Source: Deroplatys truncata
Lineage: Eukaryota > Arthropoda > Insecta > Mantodea > Mantidae
Assembly (NCBI GenBank): GCA_030765065.1
Contig: CM060985.1
Span: forward strand, 174,366,096-174,430,095
Length of the DNA: 64,000 nt
Reading direction: 5' to 3'
Within the stretch, counting starts at the first letter, position 1, and every line of letters begins with the position of its first letter. The translations under genes were made by a program, and so were the position numbers. Below are positions 23,601 to 37,200 of the stretch, piece after piece. Under the pieces are notes generated by a model, which saw only the letters and a list, made by a program, of their open reading frames with translations, was not told where the DNA came from and searched no databases.

Positions 23601-26600
23601 AGACTACCTACTTATCAAAGGATGCACGTATTTTTGTGGTGAAAAAGTAGCACGTCAATCTAGATAAACTGTAAATCCAGATTAATGAGACTTCTTGTGT
23701 GCTGTTTAAACGCTTAATGTATTTTATTTTCAATTTACTACTGCTGAAAGCCCAACTTCAGCATCCAAGAAAGAAACACGAGTTAAAAAAAAGAATTGCT
23801 CACCAATTTTGTAGGTGATATCTTCTTTCAAAGGAAGAGCAGGGTCGTCATCTTCAAAGCCATCATCTGCAGAGTCGTAGTTCAGTGCATGTAGGCGCAT
23901 CTCGCGTGAAATGAAAATGTTACCAGGCTTTATGTCCATGTGTACCAAATTCATCGAGTGTATATATCTGCCAAATCAATTTAAAGTATAATTACTGCAC
24001 AGTAATTCCTGAAAGTCTCTTAAATTTTTCATATTATAAATTATTGAATAAAAATTACAGTTACAGAACTATTATACTCTAACCGGAATTATTAACCTAC
24101 TGGATGCAAACACAGTGTTAAATATAATATATAGAAGTGGTTGCAAATATACAATTTCACTAAAATAGGTTCAATACCTCAGAACTAGTTTCGAGGAAAC
24201 ACTTCCTCATCGTCAGCTGATTGCAACTGGTTGGATTTCCTCTGATGGTTACAGCCAACTAGTTGCAATCAGCTGACGATGAGGAAGTGATTCCTCGAAA
24301 CTGGTTCTGAGGTATTGAATCTACTTTACTGAAATTTTATATTTGCAACCACTTCTATATATTATATTTAATATTTTAACTATGTCTTCCGATTTAAAAG
24401 TAATAGTGTTAAATATCTGTTGATGTGGAGTGTGGTATGTTGTGTTGAGATGGTCACTGAAATACCATACTATACCTCCTCCAAAAATTAAGAATGCACA
24501 CAATTGCTTTATATTTGTATACTCAGCTCAAATTAAAAATTTGGGAGCAATATGATAAACTACAGGGTAGCCTTTCATAACATCACATCAAAGAGATTAG
24601 AATACAAAAATTAATATCTTAACAGTTTAACATAGCTTGTGAAAATTGTGTAAGCACTATATCTTCTATGCTCCGAGTATATGGTAAAATATTCAAGTTA
24701 TTAGAAGAAAGCTGTGGAGCTTTTGATTTTCATATATGCATTAGCTTAAAATTTTGTCTATTGTTGATGATTCATTACCAAAAAAGAAAGCGTGAACTTT
24801 GGAACAGATAGCACACTTCAAAAAAATCTGATGTGTTACACTCACATGACTTTCTCTATCTTATTGCTAATTTTCTTGTACATGCAAGGGGAATATGGTA
24901 GGTTTTAAGTGATAGTCAAATTTTTTAAGCGCTGGTTGCTATGTGGTGCATTCCATTCTCTTTGTGTCTCCAGGACATAAAAAAGCGAATAACAAATTCC
25001 CATTTGAGAAAAAGTATTAGTGGAAAATTCAAACAAATAACAAGGAATATCTCAGTAATGGTACACTCCATAAAAGAAGAAAAGTATGACATACATTGTA
25101 TGTTTTAACAAGATCTACATTTTTTGTGTGGAAAAATGTTATCTATCTCTTACGGTTTACCAGTTACGCAAAAGCCATTCAGAAAAAAGAGCACTTTTGG
25201 GGACATTCCCAGAAAATTCAAGATATACATTTCATTTGTCATGAAAATAATCTTAAACATATGATATTTTAATCAAAATCGCTAGAGCCATTTTTGAGAA
25301 AATCAGCATCTTTGAAAAATGTTACATGTAAAGGGTAATCTGGGGTGGAGGGATTTTCTTGAAAATCTTTGTGTCGCATCTTTGAAAGATACTGAACCTA
25401 AATACAAGTTTGGTGTTTAACAGACTTTTCATTTTTTAGTTAAGCTGTTCACAGACATACATCTACACAGACCTTTTTCTAAAAATGCTTTTTTTTGGAT
25501 GGAATGAAATACTTCCCCAGTTACTATATGTAGTACAGAAAGTAAAAATGGTTCACTTTGCCCAACATAGCTCTGGGATTTTTTTTTTTTTAGCACATCT
25601 ATTATTTTAAATTTTTTGCAAATTTATATCACACATCACTAAGAAACACCCGTAAACCCTGGCATGAGTTGCGTTGCATCATTCACTGGCACTGTGGGAT
25701 TTCTCTGCATCAGAGAGTTGAACACAACACATATAGCACTATTTGCTTTTTGTCACTTTTTAATGCATGCTTTTTGACATCAAACATGTTCACATTATTG
25801 GCCAGCTTAGCAATAGCTCCTTAACCGCACTTGTGCTTGACAGAATCACACTACACCAGCTGCAGCACTGAAAATAGTGCCTAAAAATGGTAAGCAAGGG
25901 TTGTGTAAAGGTGAGTCCACACTGTTTAACATCAACAATAGCCTTTCATTCAACATGTTGTAACTGTGAACTTTTAACATTCCATCCACACTGTTTGACT
26001 TGTTGGGACAACAAAATCGTTCAACTGAAAGCAAAATGGGACTCAAATGATGAGGATTTGGCTATTGCTATTTGTCTCTCTGATTGGTATTGAAAAAGAA
26101 AAGGTGACGAGGCTCAGGAGTGAAAATATTTTGAATGATTGAAAACAACTTGGCTTCAATAACTTTTTGAGAAAGTGACTTCAACTTTGTTTTCAGGAAG
26201 TTAGAACCTACAATTCACAAAAAGGACACACATTTGAGAGCAACTATTGTAGCTGCCAGATTTGAGGATTTATTTTTTACTTTCTCTACTACGTATAGTA
26301 AGTAGGGGAAGTATTGTATTCCACCCAAAAATTCGATACCGAGATTTCACCAGAAATACATGTTTTGAGACCCTCTGAATCCAAAAATAAAAGCATTTTT
26401 GGAAACATGTCCATGTGTGTGTCTGTGAACAGCATAACTCAGAAACGAACAGTCAGATAAACACCAAACTTGGTATTTACTTTACATGGAACATTTTTCA
26501 AAAATTTTAACTTTCTCAAAAATGGCTATAACGATTTTGATTAAAATATCATATGTTTAAGATATTTTTATGACAAATGAAATGTATATCTTGAATTTTC

Positions 26601-28169
26601 TGGGAATGTCTCCAAAAGTATTCTTCATTGTGAATGACTTTTGCATAACTGGTAAACCATAAGAGATAGACAAAAGTTTACTACACAAGAAATGTAAATT
26701 GCATTAAAATACACAATTTATGACATATACATTTTTTGTTGTTGAGTGAACCATTTTCGAGATAATGCTTGTTATTCCCTTAAATTTTCCAATACTTTTT
26801 CTCAAATGGGAATTCGTTATTCATTTTTTTATGTCCTGGACATGCAAAGAGAATGGAATGCGCCACATAGCAACCAGCTCTTAAAAGATTTGACTATCGC
26901 TTAAAGCCTACCATATTCCTCTTGCATCTACAAGAAAATTAGCAATAAGATTAACATGAAGCATATGGAGAATAAGCGTCTGTAAAAATAGTTTGTACAA
27001 GAGTAGAGAAAGTCATGTGAGTGTAACACATCAGAATTTTTTTGCAGTTCTCTAGTGAAGTGAGGCTATCTTTTTTTCCGATATTGCCTCTGGAACAACA
27101 TTAAATTGCACATAGTCCGGTATAATTGTCCGTCTTTTTTATTGCATGTATTACAACATTCCACAATGATGGCCTCAACATATATGATGTGATGCAAGTG
27201 TCTTCTTCACATGGAGCAAACCAAATCAAGGCTACAAGCATACAACAATATAACTACTGAGCACATGATGAATAGTGTATCAACAGGAATCTGAAGACTG
27301 CCACGGTTGATGTCCAGAAACTTCCAAAGCTCATCCAATCACATACAAAGAGCAAACTGACTTAACAAGTTTTACATTGAAAGTGGAAAAAACCAACCTG
27401 TTAAAATGTCAAAGGCAACACTTTTGTCTAACATGTTTTTAAATCAATCCTGTAATTGAAATTAAGGAACCTGCAAACTGTTAACATGTTGCACTTGAAC
27501 AAGGTTTATTAAATGTTAATCAGTGTGGACGTGGCTTAAGTTGAACATGTTAATTGTTTACTTTCTCAAACGTAAATATGCTCAAAATACATATACTCTC
27601 TAATAATACTTATTTTAAACTGTTAATTTTAATGGTACCTTTATAATTACATGACTAAAATAGATCAGAACTAGAATGTTTTGTAAAGAGCTTTTGGGGT
27701 TACCAAGATCAGCACCAGGGGAAGTAGCAATAGTGGAATTAGGAAGAACAAGACGAAAGGGAGTGATACTGGAAAGGTTATTAAAATTCTGGTTTAGATG
27801 CCTGAGAAAAGATGAAGAGGAAATTTTAAAGATACGCATGGAACAACAAAAGAGTATGAAAAATAAAAATATCTGGACAGGGGTAGAAAAAGTTATGGAG
27901 AAGATAGGAATGGGAGATATTTGGAGAACAGGAGAAAGAAATAGCAATGGTTTCTGGATAACATAAGAAACAGAGTGAAGGACAGAGAAAGACAAGAGAT
28001 TTGGGGAAGCTTAGAGAATAAAAACTCATAGGGTTCTATAGATTAGTAAAAAGGAAATGGGGAAGAGCAGGGTATGTGGATTATTGTAATAGAGCAGAAA
28101 AAGAAGTGTTTGCAGGATCAATGTATCTGAGAGGACTAAGAGGTAAAAAAAAAAAACAAAAAAAAAAAA

Positions 28170-28201
<32 letters not shown>

Positions 28202-31200
28202 GGAATTTGTGAATTCTGCGGAGACAGTGAAAGCACAGAGCATTATATGACAGAATGCAAAGAATTAGCAGAATGGAGACAAGAAGTATGGGAGCAAAAA
28301 TGGGAAAAAATGGATAGGAAAATAATAGCAATTCAAATGCTAACGAGAAAGGAAGAAAAGCAAAATAAGAATATGGGGGAGTTCTTAAAGAAAGTAAAAG
28401 AGAAATGGATTAGAAAAGTGAGGGAGATAAGTAAGGTAGAAAGGCAAACAGAGGAAGGAGAGGATGGGCAATAGGGATTAAAGGTAGCAAGGGATGCTTA
28501 GATGAGCCAGAAGGCCAGGGTGCCAGGCAAAAAGAGCAGCATAGCTGGCAAGGTTAAGTTAGTAAAAAGAATTGTGTATAAAAATGTACAAATAAAGTAT
28601 CTATCTAAAAAATTACACGACTACTGTGAAATAATACAGGTTCTATTTCTTGCTCAGCATTCAATAGCTGTAGCTGCTGTACTTCAGCCAATGGTCAATC
28701 ACATTCTTTCTGTGTTAAGTGCATTTATTACATCCAGTAGGTTAATTATAATAGAGAATAGCAGGTTCAAACTAGCCAACTAGACTTATACACTTACCTC
28801 AGTCCTTCAGCAACATGCAGTAGTAGCTGTCGCAGTTCTCTCTCTGTGAATGGTTGGTTATTATGGCGGCGCTCCTCTATGGTGTCTGCCAAGCTACCCC
28901 CATTACAAAATTCATTCTGTATCACCATATGGTCATCCTCTGCCCATGCTGAGTAATATCGAACCACATGCTGATGCCTCCCCAGTACTGCATGTGCATA
29001 CACTTCATTTAATGCATTCTTCCTGCAAAACAAGTAAAAGTGTGCATCAATCTATACTATTATTATAAATGAACAAAATTCATATTTATGAGGAGCACTT
29101 GGAAATGATTTACAACTGTACTATTTTAAAAATACCGCTCAATCTACAGGCACGTCCTCTGGTGGGGCAAACTGATACTAGTACACCATACAGATGCTAG
29201 ATGGCAGTTGTGAAAAGAGTGTATAATGAAAGAACAGTGCTTGTTTGTTAAGTAGAGAAAGCCACGGACAAGATGGAAGATGACTATCATGGACAAAGAT
29301 GGACTGCGTGGTTTATGTGGAAGGAAGGAGTTAAAACAGCAGATATTCATAAATGTTTTAACTGCAGTACGTGGTCAAGAAGCTCCTGCACATAAGCCTG
29401 TTTACGAATGGATCGCTGGTTTGGCAGTGGAAAGGAATCTGCATGCAAGAATGTGAGTACTGGTCATCCGTTAACATTGCGTCTCCAAGGAATATTGAGG
29501 TTGTGTTTGAATTGATTATGGCTGATAGGTGCACAACTTTTGATGAACTGGAATCACATACGAGGGTGATCTGAAAAGTTTCCGACCTAATAAAGATACA
29601 AGACATTTTTTCACAATTTTTTTTTTATTTTTCATCATAGTCTCCTTGTAACTCTACACACTTCTCCCAGCGATGCTCCCATCTTTGTAACCCGTCCAAA
29701 TAGTACTCGGCATTTTTCTCTGCAAAATAATTGTTCACGAAGGTGATTGCCTCTTCATTTGACGAAAATCTCTGTCCGAGCGCAATTTTCAGATGATGGA
29801 ACAAAAAGAAGTCGCTTGGGGCTAGATCTGGTAAGGCGGATGATCAAGCAGTTCAAACCGTAACTCGTGGATTTTCACCATCGCAACCGTTGAGGTATGA
29901 GATGGTGTGTTGTCTAGGTGAAACAGGATTTTCTTTTTCTGCAAATGTGGCTGTTTTTCCGCAAGTTCTGCCTTCAGCTTGTCAAGTAATGATGCGTAGT
30001 ATGCTTCTGTAATGGGTTTTCCTTTTTGAAGATAATTGATTAAAATAACTCCATGACTATCCCAAAAAACAGTTGCCATCACTTTCCCAGCGAAAACAGT
30101 CTCTGCTTATTTTGGAGCCGGTTCCCTCTTTGCAGTCCATTGTTTGGACTGTATTTTTGTTTCGGGCGTATAATGGTGTATCCAAGTTTTGTCTACAGTA
30201 ATTAATCGGCGCCAAAACTCGGATTTATTGCACCTAAATGCGCCAACAGAGCGTTGGAAATGTTCATTCGAACATGTTTTTGATCAAACGTGGCACCCAA
30301 CGCGCGGACAGCTTTCTCATGTCTAAATGTTGATTTAATATGTGACAAACACATTCTTTTGACATGTTCATAGCCTCTGCTATCTCTCTCACTTTAATTC
30401 AGCGGTTGTCTAGCACCATTTGGTGAACTTTGGCAATGTTTTTGGCGGTAGTTGCAATTTTTGGACGTCCCGAACGTTCATTGTCTCCCAAGCTCTTACG
30501 GCCACGTTTAAATTCAGCTGCCCAAAATTTTACTGTGGTAAATGATGGTGCAGAGTCCTCATACACAGAATCCAACTCATCTTTGATTTGCGTAGGCGTA
30601 TTGCCTTTCAAAAACAAATATTTAATGACAGCTCGATACTCAATTTTGTCCATTTTCATAAAAACACTCACATTACCTCTTTGAAATGACTATTACATAA
30701 TAACTGAGCATCCAAAATGGCTGAAACTTTGATGAGTAACTGTCAACAGATGAACAACGAAATTCACTACTTTTATTTACGAGTGCTGCCATCTTCATGT
30801 TGAGGTCGGAAACTTTTCAGACCACCCTCGTACAGGCCTTGGCCACACAACCATGCACACCATTATTTATGACGATTTGGATATGAAAAGGGTGTGGCAC
30901 ATTGAGTTCCATGCTACCTGAACAACCCCAGAAGGAGAACACAGTTGAAGCCTGTCATCGACTACTGGAAATAAAGAATGAAGATCCAATGGATACAATG
31001 TTGATGAATCATGGTGTCACTACCATACACCTGAGAAGAAACAACAATCCATACAATAGAAACATTGGGAGTCTCCGGCCAAGAAATTTTATACGGCTCC
31101 ATCTGCAGGTAAGCAGATGATCTCTGATACTTGTGGCATACTGCTAGCTAATGGACTGGCCTCCACAAGGAACAACTGTCAACAGCAGGATGTACTTGAC

Positions 31201-34200
31201 ACCCTTACATGACTTAAGACTCAGGATTTAGCAATGGTAACGGGGAAAGTGATTGAAAGCAGTGTCATCCAAACAATGGCTCCGTGATGCAATAATGAAG
31301 TTGCCAGGAAGATGGCAATGGTGTATTGATGTTGGTGGAGAGTATATTGAGAGATCCCAACAATGAATCATGTTCATTAATAATGGAGGGAAAAAGGAAA
31401 GGAAGGAAAAAAAAAAAAAAACCAAAAAAACACAAAAAAAAACAACTCAACTGATTTTTAATTTTTTTTTCACCACTGCCCTATTCTTTCTTACAGACAG
31501 GGGCTATGAAACACTTAATTTCAATTTCATTAGTTACTTAAATCATTTACAAAGACTATCTACAGGGTGAGCCAAAAGACTCCGAACCGCTTGCGCGGTG
31601 TTCTTCATATCTGCATCCTCGGCGCTCGTTGCCGTCTGCTGCTATCATACAAAGGCACGGATGAAACTATACAACATTTTTAAAACTACTTTTAAAGGCT
31701 TTACTTACCAACTTTATGAAAATAAATGCTGAAACTGGCCTCCGTCGTTGTGCACACATTTTTGGCACCTCTTTAGGAAACTATCCATCATGGAATTTTT
31801 GGGGGGAATCTTCCAAACAATGACCGATGTCATCTAATGTTTCTTCGGTAAGAACCGAACGCCATATTTTAGATTTCTTAGCCTGAACACTTCTTGTGGC
31901 CTGAAATTTACTGTAAAGTTCATGGATTGTTGTACGACCTGGAACTTTTACACCTGAAAATCTTTCTGCAAATCGAACTTTCACTTGGCGAGCTGACCGA
32001 GTTAACACACACAAAAAGAAAATAGTTCCTACACAGAGAATGCATGTGAAAAAGACAGGTCGGGGGATGATAGTGCACATCAAAACAAGAAACAAATGTC
32101 TAATAAACATGAGTCCTATAAATCATACATTTTGAGATATGAACACTTGTTCATAGGAGGTGCTCTATGTGATATCATTTATGGCAATGCATTCCTCTGC
32201 CCTACAATACAGCAGAATACCAGATACTTACGTTAGTTACCACCACTGGGAATACGGCAAGGTCAGAAGGCATAACAAACATTTGGTTGTTGAACTGGCG
32301 CTCTGTCCTAGTATTTCATACCAGGATCGACCAAGTGCTGGGATATCTTGCAGTATCAATGTAAACATCAGTTGGAGTAGCAGTCTATATACAGTAGAAT
32401 CTCGTTAGTACGTTTTTGCAGGGACCTAAGAATTTGGACGTCATAGGCGGGAAAACGTGTTAACGAAAATGCAAAATCTGCAATTTAACAACATAGGTAA
32501 TAAAAATCTAATAATTACTACGTCTCCATGGGCAATTTAAATCGATTTTGAGTACAATTTCATACTGAATACGATCTGCGTTTCTATGTTAAATTCAATA
32601 TGTTTAAATGGATTTGGATACACAAAGCCTGAGAATAAATAATTCAAGCTTTTATGTTGGTCAACTTGGATTTTTTAGGTTATGAATGTTTTTGAGAAAA
32701 TAAATTGCGAATTGTGGAAGCGGTAATAGTGGTTTTGCTGTGTGTTTTATTACACACGTGGTAACAATTTCTGCTAAAAAAGAAAAAATTATGAGCGTGC
32801 ATCGTGTTACGAGTACAATAGACGATATTATCTTTGGTGTATACAAGACGATTTGAACACGGAGGTGTTTCCATGCAACAAATTTCGTTCCGGTCCTTTT
32901 CTGTTCCTATTTTCCAAGAGAAAAGTTTTGTTTTAGTATTTTTCCCTTCTTTAAAAGCAGTTTCAATCAATTTAGGTTTGCTAACAATCGTGTTTAAGGT
33001 TGACGGAGGAATGTTTAACTTCTGCACTATATCAACATGTTTTATATTTGGATTGTGATTACATCAAGGATTTTCAGTTTTTCACTGTTGGTTATTTACC
33101 TACTACACTTTCTTTTTTTGATTGTAAATGAAAAGTTAAAATACAATCTACGGTTGTTTGGTCATCACTCAACATTAGAAACTATCGTTAGTGTTTACCA
33201 CGCCAAGGTAAAGCATTCTCTATCCCGCCCACAGAAATCGTGTCACACAAATATTTAAATACATGTATGTGATTGGCTGCCGATATCCACCCCGTGACCA
33301 AGGATTGACCAAAGTAGCAAATGAGGACGTCAAACTATGAACGTGTTAAACGCCTACTCCCACTGTACCGATCAAGGATTGGCCAAAACAGCGAATGAGG
33401 ACGTCAAACTTCAAACGTAGTAAGCGGGACCAGGAAAACACACTAAGCAAACATTATTTATTATATTTGGTGATTTGGTACCGGGACTTTTATAATTCAA
33501 CGTAATACACGGGAAAACGTGTTAATAAGGAACGTGCTAACGAGATTCCACTGTAGTCAGTTGTTTGGGTTAACTGGCAATTTGATCCACAATTTGCATT
33601 GAAGATTTTGTTTACTGATGAAAATCCCCATACAGTTGAAGAAACAAGATATCAGGACCGATTCTCAATCAATGTGGCCAAATGTGCAACCACAGAGATT
33701 AACTGTGACTTTCTTACTAACACATTGCCTATCTTGCTGTGCCATGTTAAGAAACACTGCAGTTGTGGTTCATGCACGATAGCGCACCAGTACATTTTGT
33801 CTGTAATGTGCGTGAGCACCTGATGCCAATATTTGAGAACTGCAGGATTGGCTGGAGAGGTCACACCTTGGCCTGCTCATTCTCAAGACCTAAAACCCCA
33901 TGACTTTTGGTTACGGGGATACATGAAGGAATTCGTCTCTGCTGCTACAATAAACATGCAGACAGAATCATGTCTTCAATGCAGCTCAGCATATTCAAAC
34001 CAACCAGGCCAATTATAAAGGGTGCGTTCCTTACGCCAAAGAGCAGAGGGATGCATTGAGATGAATGGACATCACATTGAACACCTATCTCAGAACGTAT
34101 GATTTATAGGACCCACGTTCATTAGATATTTGTTTCTTGTTTCGATGCATACTCTGCAATAATGGATAGCTTTTTTAACACCCTATATATATGTTCGTGA

Positions 34201-37200
34201 TTTAGCAAAACACAAGAGAATTGAAACTGTTTATTACCTTTGTATGCTGTAATCATGTTTGTTAGCAGGGCATGTTAAATATTGTATAAAGACAGAAAAT
34301 TCTGTCCAGCTAACATTACCAAATTAGTAACTGCTATTTTATAATTAAGTCTTTTCCAAAGAGGTTAACTTGGTGGCCTGGGTGTGGTCCTCTGTGCTCT
34401 AGAGGTACCATGCTAGCCTCTAGTTTCTGGTTCAAATCCAGCTGAAGGCAATGGATCTTTTTTTTGCATAAAAATCCTTAGCAATGGCTTTCTTTGGAAG
34501 GGAAGTACAGCCAGTGGTCCTGTGTCAGATTTACGGCACATAAAAGAACCTTAAGCCTGATAAAAGAGGCCTATGAGCAAAATTTACAGTCTTCCATGCC
34601 CATAAATAAAAATAAAGAAAGGGAGTGGGAAATGTTCATATTTAACAGCTATATACGTATTTCATTGTTTATGTTAAGGTTTTCTGTATTATGTGAAAAC
34701 TATGCAGCTTTAATGTTATTTAATAACTATGAGGCCACAGAGAATGTTCAAAGGTTTAATATTTCACTACTGTCATTGTCATTCCGATCAATGATTGTTC
34801 TGTCACCAAAGGATACTTATACGCTATGCAGCATTTCCAGAACCTGGAAGACTCTCGGGGAGAGGTTAAGGATGTCGGACGTTCTGCCAAAGTAACATCC
34901 TTTTGTGTGAATATCAGGGGATTTTTCATTAGTAATAGCCGGGGCTGTATGAAATTACAATTATAAGGGGTAGAAGGGAGGACTCATCATAAAAATTTTC
35001 TACATCACTGTACAATAATTTCATAAAGAAACAATTTTGCATGTTATGAATAAAATCAGGTTACTTACTCATTGACACTTCCAGCAACAGGTTTGATGCT
35101 CTTCTTCACAGCGTATGTGCAGCCGTCCAACCTATTGATGCATTCGTATACACTACCAAACTCTCCTGTTCCTATGAGACGCACTTCAAGGAACTCCTGC
35201 AGGAAAACGTGAAAATGTAAAACAACTGTTGCACATAAAGAAGAGACATAAACATGTCCCATAGTGTTGGGCAATCCAAATGAAAACTATAGAATTATTA
35301 AAAATTGCCAACAACCAAATTATTTTGTAGTTTCATTCACTTTACCAATTATTCCTATCATGCTTAAAAGTGATAGTAACTTTTATTTGGTTGTTTATCC
35401 AAACAATAAGACTGGAGGAATAGAAGGACTTACCAACTATTGTCCATTCCAAACCAGAGTTCCCTCTGATGTAAACAGAAGCACGTGCTTCTGCTTGTCA
35501 TGAACCCAAGAATATACTCTTATGCCAACGTAAATAGTTCCTTAATACATGTATTGTATTATGAAATATTAGAGCAGGAAAGGTATAGAACTGCACATTT
35601 TATTGCGGTTATCATAAGAACTCATCGTTAAAGGTAATGGATATATACTAGCTGTTAAGAGATTACAAAATATTATTTTTGTCTGCTGTTGCACCAATGC
35701 CGAGAGCATCTTGCTTGTTAATACCAACCGTATGCACGTCTGCCACTCTCTTACATATACAAGAAAGGCTGCAATGAATTCCCAGAGGTTCTATCTGAGT
35801 ACCGAATAAACACTTTGCGCAACACAGGATATGATAAGTGAATAGTCATTCATAATATGCAGGCACGCATATGCTCAGCTCAGGTCAAATCTTGTAATTT
35901 AGTCAGTTGGTATTTGAGTTTACATGACAGAAAGGTGCATGTAGTGTGAATAAACTGTTCAAACACAAAAACAGGAAACAGTTCAAAAGTGGCGAGAAAC
36001 AAACAATACTCCATATATTCAACTCACTATTAGAAAAATACCCAATACTTGCATTAGTGCATATTGCGAAACTAATATCGGATTTTACAGGCGTTTCAGT
36101 GAGAAGTGTAACCAAAGCAAACAGGGAATATAAAACAGACCTAATACAACATAGAAGAGGATAAAATGTGGGAACTTGTTTTAAGTGTGACAGTGCTGTG
36201 GATAAGCTTGGAGAGTAGTTCTGATTCTGATATGTCAGCTGAGTCACCTTCGGAGGATTCGGATTTGGGTGTTGCATCTTTGCCCGAGGAATATGATTAA
36301 CATAAGTAAAATGTTCATTTCCGCGGACTTATAAAATAGATTGTTACCTCAGGTTGCATTTTGAACTCAGGCAGGGTGCGTTTTTATAGATTTAAACAGT
36401 GTTCAACAAGCACGTGGGAGGGGAACAAGCAACCATTAGGGGCGGGGTTTGCGAACTACTTTCGCGCACATAATACAGAGTTTGTTTTCAGTGAAAGGCA
36501 CTCTGGTTTGGAATGGACAGTAGAGAGGTACATCTAAAACAACGAATAATGCACTTTCCCACGTGTATGATTTTAAAACCATTTGCCAATATTGTGCCAC
36601 CACGTGATGAGACTCTCAAACCATTAACCCCACCACTCTGAACCACCCAACCAATTGACAAGGTGAATCACAACAAACATGCAATTACAGCTATGAAGGA
36701 ATGAGCAAGTATTGTAGGGAAGGGGGGGGGGAGGAAATTAAGCACAGGAAATTGCTTAACTCATTTTATGGCTGTTGTAATGATGTTGACTTCGCCACAA
36801 ATTACACAATAATACTAATTGTTTCATAAGCTTTCAATTAGTTTTTCCCTATTTTAATTAAGTTTCAAAATAAATGTTGGTTATTAAAATTAATATTACT
36901 GCATAAATAAGGTAACAAAAGGAATTTGAACAAAGTTAAAATGGTTAAAGTTTAGGCTACGACTGTCGCCCTCCGTGGAGTAGTGGTACCGTGCTAGCCT
37001 CTAGTTCCCAAGGTCGCGGGTTCAAACCCGGCGGAGGCCGATGGATTTTATCGGGTGTAAAAATCCTTAGCACGGCTTTCTTCGGAAGGGAAGTAAAGCC
37101 AGTGGTCCCGTGTCATAGATTTACAGCATGTAAAAGAACCTCAAGCCTGATAAAGAGGCCTCTGAGCAAAATTACCGATCTTTCATGCCCAATATAGAAT

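Noticed and set aside
28026..28331. Minus-strand frame with a long Phe run
   Set aside because: It is the complement of the poly-A tract inside the LINE remnant on the plus strand.
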